From Codonopsis lanceolata (lineage: Eukaryota; Streptophyta; Magnoliopsida; Asterales; Campanulaceae): DNA of 64,000 bases. Both the position numbers and the translations under genes were made by a program. This document shows, one piece after another, positions 19,540-31,439 of this stretch. The stretch spans positions 56,913,546 to 56,977,545 of the forward strand of contig CM028381.1 in NCBI GenBank assembly GCA_013146195.2. Direction: 5' to 3'. The notes under the pieces are model-generated. The model was not told the origin of the DNA. It did no database searches and saw nothing but the letters and a program-made list of their open reading frames with translations. The stretch's first letter is position 1. Every line of letters starts with the position of its first letter.

Positions 19540-22500
19540 TCAAATGCTCGACCTAGACCATTTCGAATGGTGGATCCCGGAAAGAGTATAGGCCCTTCGC
19601 CTAGGATCAGTCCGATCTCGGGGAGTCGAAAGGCAGGTGGAACACGTTGGTCCTATACTCTGGAGAAAGAATCCACTGTTCCCGGAAATTCCTGAGACTG
19701 TCAAAATTAAGCAGGTGCTTATCCGGTCATTTTGTAGGGAAAATAATAAATAATAAAATATACTAATAAAGACACGCTGTACTCCAAGCCGGAAAAGCCT
19801 TGACCTTCGATGCAAACCCATTTTCCCTAGAAACCTGGCCCGAATTTGGAAAGGCAGAGCAAGATCGACCGATTGATACGGGAATCAAGTGCGAGAGATC
19901 GATTAGAGAGTATCGAAAGCAGTCAGACGAATCGGGGCAGCCCGAGATTCAAGTGCAGATCCGAGATAGTATGGCGGCGAAAGTGAAGCAATCCGCCATA
20001 GGATGCGAATCTGAGGGGCTCCGGTATGCTCGACTCGGCAAAGAATGCAGCAATGGCTAGATCAGAATTTGGGTGCACAGGCTGACCGAATAATGAGCCA
20101 AATGGCTAATCTGGTATAAGGCTTGAAGTCCAGTGGAGAGGTAATTTCTTCCCCTACAGTCCCCCAAGAAGCATCAACCTCACATATGCCTCCAAACCCT
20201 CAACCAAACACTAACCCACCAAACACTACCATCACTCCAAATCCTAACCCTCCACCAACTCCCTACTACCCAAATGTCTACCCCTACCCATCATATCCTC
20301 CATATCCTATCCCAAACACCAACATTCCCCAAAGTCCAAATGACCTCCCTTTTCCCATGAACAACGCACTCCAAAATAGCCCACATATGGATCCCAAGAG
20401 CTATAACCCATCAGGCCAAGTTACTACCTACTTACCTCCTGATGATCCTGGCCGTCCAGCCGAAACCATCCAAAATCCACCAAACTACACCACCCAAAAT
20501 CCATATCTTGCAAATAACCCACCAGCTCTAAATCCATATCCGCAAATAACCACCACCTAAATCCATAAACAAACCACCAGCTCAAAACTCGTACCCTGTT
20601 AACAATCCACCAGCTCAAAATCCCTGTACTGTCCAGAATCCCTATACTGCCCAGAGTCCCTATACTACCCAAAACCTATATCCAACTCAAAACCCATATC
20701 CGGCTCATAATCCATACCCAGCTCAAAACCCAACCCAGAATCCATATCCAACTCAGAACCCATGCCCAACACAACAGCCAGAAATCAACATAGCTTTTCC
20801 AAATCCTGCCAGCATATACCTGAAACCAACTCCCCCAGCCACCAAAATGGAGGCCGACATGGAAAACATGAAAACCATGATGCTCAAACTGCTCAACAAA
20901 GGGGAATTTTCTACGCGGGCCTTGGCATTACAACCTTCAGCAGTACTACCTTCATAATTCAAAATGCCCGACATAGAAAAGTTTGATGGGACTGGATGCC
21001 CTATATCCCATCTAAAATCCTACTCCACTGGTATGCAGTCAAGGGGAGCTAGCTTTGAAGCTATGGCTTCCAATTTTCACCTCACCCTTGTAGGAAATTG
21101 CGCCAAGAATGGGCGATGTTGTTAGACAGTAGCACTCTGAATACCTGGGACCGAATAGCCGAAGAATTCCTTGAAAGGTATAAAGACAACACTAGCCCAG
21201 AAAATAAAAGAGACCTCGAGTCATGCACCCGAGGAAAAAGAAACATGTCTTGAATTTGCAATGTGAAACGAAGCAGTTAGCCCAGACTTTTGAGCGGACG
21301 ATCCAGTGAGTCATGGGATGTTCATCAAAAATCTCGACCCGTACGGAACACATGCGATATCTCCCTTACAACATCTTTAAAGAAGTAGTAGAGATAGGGG
21401 TTCGTATTGATCAAGATATACGGACCGGGCAACTAAAAGTCAATACACCCTCTAGTTAACTACGGTTCTCTAAAGGAAAACGGCCAGCACGGCACCGGTT
21501 AACATGGTAGGAGATGCATCAGCCTCTTTCCCTACCCAAAATTATAGTGCTACTCCATGGTCCTGGACGAGCAGTCCGTCAACTTCAGTCGGAGGAATAA
21601 TGGCCCAAGCAGAGGAATTCGGGAGGCGAGCAGGGTCAGCGGTACTTTGACGGATTGCAAGCTCCTCGATGCAGTAATATTGCGGGCGTGGCTCGCGAGG
21701 AGTATTGAAGCGGTTGGAAAACTACAGAACCACCAAACCCACGACAAGCGGAACCATGCCCGTCTGTGAGTATCATCGCTCACAGTGGTCACCTCACCGA
21801 AGAGATGCTACACACTCAAACATGCTATCGAATCGATGAAGCGACAAGGTAATTGAAAAACCTCCCCGGACCAAACACAATCAATAACCCTCTACCTCAA
21901 GTCAACATGATTGAGGTTGATGAAAAATCACCGTGCCCAAGTTCGAAAAATTAGCCACCATTACCATACATTCTCATTCCTTTTCTCCATCTACATCCAT
22001 AAAGAGCCTAGGCGCAATATGCTCTCTTGGGACATCTGGATAGCAAAATACTTGCAACATCGGAAAAGTCACTTGGATCGGTGGGGATGTTAGCTACCTT
22101 ACTAGATACGGCCGAGCCTACCAGCCAAACCCGGAAAGGTGACCACTCAGTAAAGACAAAGTAAAAGATATCTGGGCAAGGAGGCGGAAGATACTGCTAG
22201 CTCGTATGAAGAAAACTCGTGCCAACATTTCCATCTGGGCTTACTTTGGCATCAAAAACCCATCGTGATACCTGCCAAATCTCTAAGTCAGCAGCTTGTT
22301 CCCATTGAAACCTCCCCAATGAAAGCTTACTGTATGATCTAAACATTCATTTTGGAAATGTCATAATGTTTACCGATCTAGATCTCGCCCAAAGAAGGAG
22401 CCGACCACATTGATGTCATATCACCGTGGAATATGGAAAAGCGGGTTCCTCGAGTTCGATAGATAACGGTCCTCTCTCGAATGTATGTCCCGCCAACACC

Positions 22501-22770
22501 CTAGCCAAATCGGGGAACAAAATATCGAACTCACTCCTTCCTCACAGACAAAGGCATACGACAACACCGCCGACGTGTCTGTGGGTAGTCACTCCGATGT
22601 CGACTATTGGGCCACTAACCATGCTCTGGCCGACTTCGTGTCTGGACATACCCGCCACTTTCACTGCTACCTGACGCCTCGATCCACGAGAAAGGGGTAG
22701 CCTTTCTTTACATCAACGTGTCAAATTCATCCACGATGATCACATTGTAATTATTATTCCTGGCCGACAA
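19540..22770 (+). pseudogene. Ogre-like gag-protease remnant
   Basis: Many frameshifts and stops, but the order of motifs is clear across frames. A Pro/Asn/Tyr-rich linker (20,123-20,560) is followed by a gag core near 20,960 (MPDIEKFDGTGCPISHLKSY) with LERYKDNTSPENKRDLE near 21,165-21,220. Then come the EVVEIGVRIDQDI segment (about 21,385), a Cys/His segment (CEYH at about 21,765) and PNTINNPLPQVNMIEVDE at about 21,875. A protease region follows, in which the active-site triad is read as DNG (22,462-22,470; DNG is usual in Ogre-like proteases). A segment ending SLHQRVKFIHDDHIVII lies just before gap 1. RT and integrase would lie in or beyond the gap. The gag makes the capsid-like particle and the protease cleaves the polyprotein; neither can work in this copy. 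Confidence 0.65.
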
Positions 22771-22870
22771 NNNNNNNNNNNNNNNNNNNNNNNNNNNNNN
22801 NNNNNNNNNNNNNNNNNNNNNNNNNNNNNNNNNNNNNNNNNNNNNNNNNNNNNNNNNNNNNNNNNNNNNN
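22771..22870. other. Assembly gap, 100 N
   Basis: Exactly 100 N, a conventional placeholder of unknown true size. The Ogre-like element stops here and is not seen on the other side. Confidence 0.99.
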
Positions 22871-23182
22871 ATTTCAGCCAAGTTTAACTAATAAAATGTA
22901 TTGGCTCGTAAGGTTATAGAAGACGGCTATATACATGGAAAGATATATGAGTCTACTTCTAGTTTGGGGGAACGGTTTATCGCTTGATCCTGTAAAGTCG
23001 ATAAGGCATTTTTTCGCGACAGTGTCAAGGCTCATGCGACACGTTATGTTTATTTTTCATCATTGTTTTCTATATTTCCTCTCGGTTTATTCTCCAATGG
23101 GAAATGCTGAAAGTTCATCATCCCTAGTAGATGTACAAGTTCAGATCATCTCTTTGATATGGATAAGTCATTTGTATTTTGT
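22871..23182. other. No gene seen
   Basis: Short ORFs only, without recognisable domains. Confidence 0.4.
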
Positions 23183-23461
23183 TGGCCAAATTACAAATTC
23201 CCCCGGTATACACCCAATCTCGGATCACCACCCCAACATAATTTTATCATAATTTGGTACCTGATGTTACCATTTGTATCAAATAGCTACCTAATGCCTA
23301 ACTTAAGTATGCCTGAGTTAACGTTTTTTCACTAACAAAAGTTGGCCCTAGATAGCAATTTGGCAGAAATGGCAACATCAGGTACAAAATTGGCACAAAC
23401 CTTATGTGGGTAGTGATCTCGGATTGGAGTGTATACTTTTGGGGAAATTTGTAATTTGGCA
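23183..23461. mobile_element. Hairpin MITE with about 110-bp arms
   Basis: The left arm (about 23,183-23,293; GGCCAAATTACAAATTC, then GGTACCTGATGTTACCATTT) is the imperfect reverse complement of the right arm (about 23,347-23,461; AAATGGCAACATCAGGTAC, then AATTTGTAATTTGGC). The loop is about 55 bases. There is no ORF. It is a foldback-type non-autonomous DNA transposon. Confidence 0.7.
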
Positions 23462-23482
23462 TATTTTGTTTGTAATGTTCAA

Positions 23483-24373
23483 AAGGTCAAAAGCTTACTA
23501 GTCATGTTAAAAACTTGAAATGAGAATTGCTTTAGTTCTAATGGTAAAATTTGAGGAAATTGATTCTAATGACCTTGAAATCTGTATGAAAGAAAGATAA
23601 CACTATTATAAACATTCTAGGATAATTAGTTTGGTCATTAAATTCATGGATAAGTCAGTAACAAAATTAGCTTACTAGTCATGTTGAAAGCTTAAAATGA
23701 GAATTTTTTCCTATTAAGGGTCAAAAATGAGGAAATTGATTCTAATGACCTTCAAATCTGTATGGAAGTAATATAATACTATTATAAACATGATAGGATA
23801 ATTGGTTTGTTCATTGCTTTCACGGATTGAACTCAGGAACAAAATTAGCTTACTAGTCATGTTGAAAGCTTAAAATGAGAAAATTTACCTATTAAGGGTC
23901 AAAAATGAGGAAATTGATTCCAATGAGCTTGAAATTTGTATGAAAGTAAGATAATACTAGTATAAACATGCTAGGATAATTGGTTTGGTCATTGCTTTCA
24001 CGGATTGAAGCCAGGAACAAAATTAACTTACTAGTAATGTTGAAAGCTTAAAATAAGAAATTTTGCCTATTAAGGGTCAAAAATGAGGAAATTGATTATA
24101 ATGACCTTCAAATCTGTATAAAAGTAAGATAATATTATTATAAACATGCTAGGATAATTGGTTTGGTGCATGCTTTCACGGATTGAAGTCAGGAACAAAA
24201 TTAGCTTACTAATCATGTTGAAAGCTTAAAATGAGAAATTATTCCTATTAAGTATAAAAAAAATGAGGAAATTGATTCTAACGACCTTCAAATCTATATG
24301 GAAGTAAGATAACATTATTATAAACATGCTAGGATAATTTGTTTGGTCATTGCTTTCACGGATTGAAGTCAAG
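23483..24373. repeat. Five-unit tandem array of a 178-bp repeat
   Basis: GCTTACTAGTCATGTTGAAA-type unit starts lie at about 23,493, 23,670, 23,848, 24,026 and 24,204, so the periods are 177, 178, 178 and 178. Within each unit AAATGAGGAAATTGATT and AAACATGCTAGGATAATTGG recur in fixed order. The first unit is the most divergent. The period is in the range of plant satellite monomers, but the array is short. Confidence 0.85.
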
Positions 24374-24568
24374 TTGTAACCTTTAAATGAGGAAAAACAT
24401 GTGATCAATTTAGGTCTCTAGATTATAGCCATAACAGTAATTTAAAAAAAAACACTTAACAAAAATTGAAGTAATAATGTGGTAGAAATTAAGAATTCAT
24501 TATCAAGAGAAATGGATTATCAAACATAATACTCTTCTATAGAAAACTTGATTTCAGGGCACCATATT

Positions 24569-25700
24569 AACCAAATAAACCACCCACCATTTAATTAAGG
24601 ACACAACTAGTAAATTTGACATGACAACAAATAATATTTTGACAAAAATAGCCCTAAATATAATAAATCACTCACCATTAATTAAGGTCAAACAAGTAAA
24701 TTTATCATAGACTAATTAATTCTATTAATAATTAAATAATAATTTGATCCATTGACTTGTACTTATTTTATAGTTAGGTTCTAGATTTTTTTTAATTCTA
24801 TTTATTTCGTCTTGTATTTTGATTTTCTTATCAGTTTTCCCATCCAACCATTATCATTACAAATGTCGTCTAATATTTTCTAAAATGACAAAAATAGCCT
24901 TACTCAGTCGAGAGACTAAAACTTTATTCAAAACTAAAAAATAATATGGTTTTACTTTCTTAAATACGTTCGGTAAGGACATTATAGATGAATATGAAAA
25001 ATTGTAACTATAATAATAGATTTGTTGGTTAGTATCAAGATATTAAGCAAATATGTAGTATGTTTAGTTATGACCCGTGAATAAGCTAAGACAATTGGGT
25101 TAAGAAATATGTCATAATGTTAATAAGATGAAGAAAATGAATAACCAGTTAATGAATATGTGCGTTTTGTTACAAAAGAAAACTAAAATCTACACTTTAC
25201 TTCTTTGAATTTACTGACTGCTATGGTGATCAACCGTATTTCGAGCACTAATTTGTTGTCCTCAAAGTTTATTTGGCATAATTTAGTTCCTAAGAATCTT
25301 AGCATATTTAAGAAAGTAAGACCATATTATTTTTTAGTTTCGAATAAAGTTTTAGTCTCTCGACTAAGTAAGGGTATTTTTGTTATTTTAGAAAATATTG
25401 CACGACATTTGTAACGATAATGGTTGGATGGGAAAACTGATAAAAAAATCAAAAAATAAGAAAAAATAAATATAATTCAAAATTGTAGGACCTAACTTCA
25501 AAATAGGTACAAGTCAAGGAATCAAATTATTATTTAATTATTAATTGAATTAATTAGTCTATAAAAAATTTACTTGTTTGACCCTAATTAATGGTGAGTG
25601 ATTTATTATATTTAGGGTTATTTTTGTCCAATCATTATTGTTTGTTATGATAAATTTACTTGTTGTTTCCTTAATTAAATGGGGGGTGATTTATTTGGTG
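24569..25700. mobile_element. Large inverted repeat, about 400-bp arms
   Basis: The left arm about 24,569-24,966 and right arm about 25,303-25,700 are reverse complements with scattered mismatches. For example, ACCAAATAAACCACCCACC pairs with GGGGGTGATTTATTTGGT, and GGTTTTACTTTCTTAAAT with ATTTAAGAAAGTAAGACC. The loop is about 336 bases. There is no ORF, and no clear target duplication at the edges. It is best read as a foldback or long-TIR non-autonomous element. Confidence 0.75.
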
Positions 25701-25756
25701 AAGGGTTATTTTTGACCATCTATTAATTTGTAAGAAATAACCTTGACTTTTATATG

Positions 25757-25972
25757 CTTTGGATTTTGATTGGATTGGATTTGGATTGGATTTGGATGGA
25801 TTTGGATTTGGATTTGGATTTGGATTTGGATTGGATGGATTGGATTGGGTTGGATTGGATGGATGGATTAGATTTGGATTGGATTGGATTGGATGGATGG
25901 ATGGATGGATTGGATGGATTTGGATTTGGATTTGGATTGGATTGGATTTGGATTGGATGGATTGGATTTGAT
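25757..25972 (+). repeat. Degenerate GGATTT/GGATT/GGAT minisatellite
   Basis: About 215 bases made of TTGGATTTGGA-type units of 4, 5 and 6 bases. All forward frames are open because of the composition, giving Trp/Asp/Leu-rich spurious ORFs. It is not the plant telomere repeat (TTTAGGG). Confidence 0.9.
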
Positions 25973-25974
25973 TA

Positions 25975-26171
25975 GATTATTTCTATATCGACTCCCCATC
26001 GCTGAGGCTATTGCAAAAAAGGGGTTTCAGCTTACTTCTTGCTGCTATTATTGTCTTGTGAATACTGCTGCCGACACTTTCAGCCATGTTTTTCTTCAAA
26101 GTAAAGTTGTTCATGAGGTCTGGACATTTTTCCATGGCCACTTAGCTTTTCTTTGGGAACTAGTTATTTAG
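25975..26171 (+). pseudogene. LINE zinc-binding (zf-RVT) fragment
   Basis: The frame RLPIAEAIAKKGFQLTSCCY, then FSHVFLQSKVVHEVWTFF has the pattern of the zinc-binding segment that follows the RT in plant L1-type ORF2 (LP...GFQL...C-x2-C...HLF...VW). Only about 60 residues remain, and the RT and poly-A tail are absent. Its left edge adjoins the minisatellite. Confidence 0.6.
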
Positions 26172-26199
26172 CACGTGTTTTGCAAGAGTACAATGTGGG

Positions 26200-27173
26200 A
26201 TATATATATTTTTATAATAATAATATAACTTATAGATATTATAATTAGATTGTTAATCTCTTCCATGTTTATAAATTTTTTTTCTATTATTACTAATATT
26301 TTACCTAAATACTTTTAAAATTGATATAAGTTTCTAGCTAACGTGAGATACATATTTTGTATTAATAATAATAATAATTTTTTTTTTATCTAAAGACTTA
26401 TAAAATTAACATTTAACTTGATAATAATATTAGAAGTCATTTTGTTAAAAACTTTTAAAATCATAATTCATTTTTAACCAATGTGAAATACTTATTTTAT
26501 ATTTTTATTGGTAATGAAAGTTTAAGTCTTTTATCTAAAGACTTTAAAATCAACACCACATTTTAACCATGTGGTATACATATTTTCTATTGGTAATAAC
26601 AAAATATATTTTTATCTAATGACTTTTATAACCAATACTCATTTATAAATAATGTGAGATACATTTCTTTGTAACCAATGTGAGATACTTCTTTTATATT
26701 TCTATTGGTAATAAAAGTTTAAGACTTTTATCTAAATACTTTTAAAACAAACATCTCTTTCTAACCATGTGGTATACATCTTTTCTATTGGTAATAATAG
26801 TATTTTTAAAACCAACATTAATTTCTAACAAATGTAAGATGCCTTCTTCTATAGTAATAATAATAGTCTTTTATATAAAAACTTTTGAAATCAACATCAC
26901 TTTCTAAAAAATATGGGATACATCTCTTCTGTTGGTTATAACATAAAAATAATAATAGTAGTAGTATTCTAACAATGTGAAATACTTATTTTCTATTTCT
27001 ATTGGTAATAAAAATTTAAAACTTTTATCTAAAGACTTTTAAAACAAACATCTTTTTCTAAACAAACATATCTTTCTAATCATGTGGTATACATCTTTTC
27101 TATTGGTAATAATAGTATTTTTAAAACCAACATTAATTTCTAACAAATGTGAGATGCATTCTTCTATAATAAT
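26200..27173. repeat. AT-rich degenerate tandem array, left part
   Basis: Blocks recur with variable spacing (about 80-130 bases): GTGAGATACAT(C)T, CTATTGGTAATAATAG, CTTTTATCTAAA.ACTTTTAAAA and ACCAACATCA.TTTCTAAC. The same blocks continue at 38,547-39,659 on the other side of the Tat-2 insertion. No coding content. Confidence 0.75.
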
Positions 27174-27792
27174 TGATGCGTCCAAGATATTTTGGATGCA
27201 CTGATGAAGCCCAATCTGGACACCTGGCTTTCAACGTATCCTCTAATCCTCAAAGCCCAACTCTGTAATAAGAATAAGCAATCGTGAACTAGGCAGGGGC
27301 TCTCCCTGCAAAGGCCCTCCGGCGTAAGAATCAGTACTAGATTCAGCAAATGAGTAATCAATTTGGCAGAGTTTTAGCTAGAGAATATGATTGCGCGTAC
27401 CTTTCTCCTTCATTTTCTGAGGTTTTTATACTTGCCGGAGGACATAACTGCCAATAACCGTTAATAACTGCCCATAATTGTTATTAACTACATGTGAATG
27501 ATCGTGGCCTTTAATGGCGGGCACATTAACTGGCCCATTAATGGCAACGGTTTAAATGGAGAGTTTCCCGGACATAACCGTCCTTAACTGTAACTTGATC
27601 TTGCCCGAACATAACTGTCCTCAAATGATAGCATTCGGAACTAGCGAGCATTGCAAGTCCCGTTTGCTGGTTAAGCCCCCAGCTCGCTGGCTACTCACCT
27701 GACAAAGGCCAAGGCTTTGCTCGCTTGCTCGGATGAAATCCAAATGCTTGGCACGTGACTCATGACTTGGGCCTATTGGGCCGGGCAGTTCA
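27174..27792 (-). repeat. 3' LTR of Tat-2
   Basis: It matches 37,928-38,546 over its entire 619 bases. On the internal side, plus 27,793-27,812 reads as a purine-rich tract on the minus strand (AAGGAGTTAGGGGCTAC), homologous to that of Tat-1. Confidence 0.9.
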
Positions 27793-28103
27793 GTAGCCCC
27801 TAACTCCTTGTTCACCGAGTATTCATGCTCGTGACGAGGAGGAGCTCAAAAAATTCAAAGAACACTTTCCAGAATAATCAAATCTTTCAAATAAATGATC
27901 CCAATAATCTTGGAGCCAAAATCTGAATGGACGGTTACCCAAAAGGCACTTTAGGAATACGTACCCAAAAGGCAAAGCCGTCAGCCGCCAGCCATGAAGT
28001 AGACATGCCCATTTTCCTATAGGGCATTAAATGTTGCCTCGTACAATGAGCCTTGTATTAAAAGTCCAATGATTCATACTCACCAACCGGCGGCTTTGTT
28101 GGG

Positions 28104-28111
28104 TATAAAAG
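28104..28111 (+). promoter_or_regulatory. TATA box of antisense gene, Tat-2
   Basis: TATAAAAG points into the antisense ORF, 470 bases upstream of its ATG, and matches the location of the box in Tat-1. It lies inside the element, not in the LTR. Confidence 0.6.
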
Positions 28112-28277
28112 ACAGAGTTCACTTCCTTTCAGAACTTTACCATTTACGAATTCTTGAAGAAACTTGAGAGAGAAAAATCAATTGAGGAATCTGCAGACTC
28201 CAATCAAGAACAAACTTCCAGATTCAATCTCTCACAACGCCTCCGAAATCAAGATTAAGATCTTCAGAAACTACCAG

Positions 28278-31199
28278 GTATTTCACGCTTTCTTCTTTTC
28301 TGCCATGGATTAGGGTTTTGTCTATGTTCAATCCTTTTTAACTTTTCACGAACTATCCGAACCCATAAGTAAAACAACCCCATTTTCGACTCATTCTGCC
28401 CCCTTTATCTATTAGCCACTTTGAACCAAAACCCAGGGAATCGAGAAATTTGTGATTGGTGCCCTGTTCACTGATCTCACACCCTGCTTGACACATTTTT
28501 AATTTTGCATACGTCATTGTGTCCATCCCGGTCCATTTCTTTAATACACATTTCTCGATTCCTCTTCCTGTAGGATGTCTAGCGAGGGCACTGTATCTGA
28601 GATTGAAGGTCAAAGTTACGACCATGGAGCACCAAGAGAAGATCCACCATCTTCACATTCGAGCTCTGAAGAAAACGAGCAAGAGGAGGCCACGCTAATC
28701 CCTCGTCGACGAAGGTCTTTACAATCAGGCGAGCAGGAAGTAAATAGTAGTTCCCAAAACCCTTCTGAGACTATGCGAGCAGAAAATCCTCCCCGCTCAA
28801 ACAGTCAACTACCTGGGCCAAGCCAAAGTTCATCCACTCCCATCACTCCATACACCCCCTCCTCGATCAAATGGGATGACTTAAATTCCGAAGAGGAAAT
28901 TAGCACCTGGTTTTATTCTTTAGGAATTGATCCCAAACATTACCGAGTCCGCGCCTTCGATTTGGACATTGACAAGGAGGGTCATAACTTCCAAGGGGAC
29001 AAGATGGTATTTTATTTTGACTTCTTTCAGGTCGGACTTCGCCTCCCCCTCGACCCATTTGTCGTAGAATTCCTGAACGACTCCAACACTCTTCCTTGCA
29101 ACTTAACCCTTACCACCGTTAGGTTCTTAGTATCCTTTACAGTAGCCTGTCGGTTGCTCGGGTTTGAGCCCGACATGACCTTGTTTCGAAAATTCTTTCT
29201 CCTCTCTTTAGATAAAAAATTCCGGGCGCATTTCAAGTCGCTCAAACCCCAACTACTTCAAACTCCTTAACGACAGCCCAAACAAGGTGGATGGATGGGA
29301 CAGCAAGGCTTTACTGGTCGAGTCGAGCATTGGCTTGCCTTTTGCTCCCTACCTCAGCGACTATGGACTCCCCGACCATGATAAAAATGCCTATCGAAAT
29401 GGTGAACCCAGAATAGCCCGAGCTTTCAGAACGCTGCTCAAAGTAAAAGAGGGAGATGGACGAGCTTGTCAAGATTTTGTGCTTTCGTGGCGAAGTTCTC
29501 ACCTCCGACCTCGCCCTTCTCCGTCGAGCTGGAGTTTCCAACTTGCCCATGGAAGGCATTGAACCTCGGGTTGTTATTGACCCTGAAATTCCTCACCCAT
29601 ACTGGGGTTTATGTCACGGAAGAAGTTCCCAAATGAATGCGAGGAATGTGCTCGAACTGGAGTTCTTTGCAGACCTTCTTTCTCACTGACCGGTTAACAC
29701 TTCAACTGCATTTATCTCTGTAAATTTTCGCTTTCTTCATATTTCTCATGCTCAATTTAACTTGTGCAGATATGAGGCAACTAACCGACGTCAACAAGTT
29801 TTTGCAAGCTGCCAAGAAGAGCTCAAACAAGCGAGCTAAACATCTTTCAACCCAACCTGCGGTCAATCTTCCCACGGCTAGCACCACTAGCCGTGGGACT
29901 AAACAACAACCTGGAACCTAGCCAGCCTACCACAACGGCCATCTTGACCCCCACCACTCAAAGGGTCGAAACAGCCTCCCTCCTGTTATCAACATCGATC
30001 CAGTGGCAAGAAGAACCTGGCCGAAAAGACAAGGTTGTGATCGAGAGCGACCCCTTCCGTCCCGTCATGGACATCAAGAAAACTTCATCATGCCCGATAC
30101 TCGAGAGAAGCAGCTGCCCTCATTGCTGAACTTTCTGAGGTCCCCGACCTCAACAACATAAATATTTTCGAACGAAGCGGTTTCCAAGCCACCGCAGGTC
30201 TAGAATTGATGAAAAGGCTCCACCACAGCGCGGTCAAAAAGAAAAGCAACGACCAGGCGAACTCCGTCTTGATAGGAGAAATCGGAATGTGTTTCACTGA
30301 GGTAAAAACCCTTCCCCAAATCTGACGCCTCTTACCATTTCATTTTAATTGATCATATCTTTCCCTTGTAGGCTGCCAATAAAACAGTTCTCATGTACGA
30401 ACGTCTCATGGAGAAACTCGGCGAGAATGATTCCTTACAAACGGAGAAGAACGAGCTGGAAGAAACTGTCAACTCGGTTCGAGCTGAGCTTAAAGCCGCC
30501 GAGGAAAGCCTTCGATAAGGTGGAAGGCGTCCAAAGTTGAAGCAGAAAAGAAGACTTTGGAATCCCAGCTAAACCTCTCCAAGAAATCCGAGGAGACAGC
30601 CTTGATAAACATTGCTGGAGTCCGAAAAGATCTCCGAACTAGCCAGGCCGAGCTCGAAGAGTTCAAGGCCAAAGTTGTCGATCTAGAGAATCAATTGATG
30701 GAAGCCGGATCTTTAGCAAACGAAGAGCAGAAACAAAAAATCATCGAAGATTATAAAAACTCTGATGACTTTCTTTGCTTGCGTGGAAGCGGCGTATCCA
30801 TTCTTCCTGCAAGGTATGAACCACATTTTAAGACAAATTTCTTGCAGCGGGCTGGAGATCCGACCTGAACAGCTCGCAGAATGGGGCGCCAATCCGTTAT
30901 TCAACTTGTCTGCCCGGCCAGGCCATGCCCTCGTTCCCTTCACAGCAGATGAGCTAGAATCCCTGGCCGAAGCAGATGCAGAGAAGGGTCTGTCACCTTG
31001 GAATCCTCCCCCTGTTGCCGAATCCAACGTAACCGAGTTGATGACCCAAATCTGGAAATCTCAGGCCCCCCCAGCCACAGACGATGATGCCTCCAATCAA
31101 ACTGAAGAAGACGAAGTGACCATCCTTGAAGCCACAACCGAGGGAACAAACGAACCAACTCCACCGACCAAAAACAACAACGCTGCTCCAAGTGCTTGA
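28278..31199 (+). pseudogene. Antisense extra gene of Tat-2 (spliced, lightly decayed)
   Basis: A 5'-UTR intron (CAG|GTATTT at 28,278 to TGTAG at 28,573) ends one base before the ATG at 28,575. The N-terminus is acidic and Ser/Pro-rich. Then comes the same domain as in Tat-1 (YSLGIDPKHYR, FFQVGLRLPLDPFVVEFL, CRLLGFEPDM). Single-base shifts occur near 29,220 and 29,455 and around the Cys cluster (29,614-29,685; ECEECARTG..CRP). A further intron ends TGTGCAG near 29,770. An intron with donor GAG|GTAAAA (30,301) and acceptor CCCTTGTAG (about 30,371) matches the Tat-1 donor. The next exon encodes a long coiled coil (about 30,372-30,760, frameshift near 30,515), then an AAYPFFLQGMNHILRQI segment and an acidic tail ending at 31,199. 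Antisense extra ORFs are known in Tat-lineage elements; their role is unknown. Confidence 0.7.
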
Positions 31200-31439
31200 A
31201 ACCACTATTTTGGCATGCGTGCCTTGATCCCACAAACAATTTATTTTTCAGTCTGTAATATTTTGCCATTCTGTTTTTCCTGCTGATTGAACACTTGCAT
31301 TTATTTGATGTCGATTAAAACCGACTTTTGCTAGCAAAAAACTATTACCTCCCCATTCGAACACCAGTTCTTTTCATGCGCACAAAGCCCTTTATGCTCA
31401 GAAAAGAAAATAATCGAATACATGGGGAAAACCACTATC
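31200..31439. other. Spacer between convergent antisense gene and pol
   Basis: No coding sequence is seen. The antisense gene (plus) and pol (minus) converge on this region, so it should hold both transcript ends. No strong poly(A) signal pair stands out. Confidence 0.4.

Noticed and set aside
22935..23252. 105-codon ORF after gap 1
   Set aside because: No domain, no codon or context support; it overlaps the left arm of the hairpin MITE.
23483..24373. CRISPR-like array
   Set aside because: The 178-bp units are directly adjacent without unique spacers, and the context is a plant nuclear genome.
25757..25972. Interstitial telomere repeat
   Set aside because: Unit is TTTGGA/TTGGA, not TTTAGGG, and period varies between 4 and 6 bases.
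25754..25975. Trp/Asp/Leu-rich ORFs in all three forward frames
   Set aside because: Produced by the GGATTT-type minisatellite.
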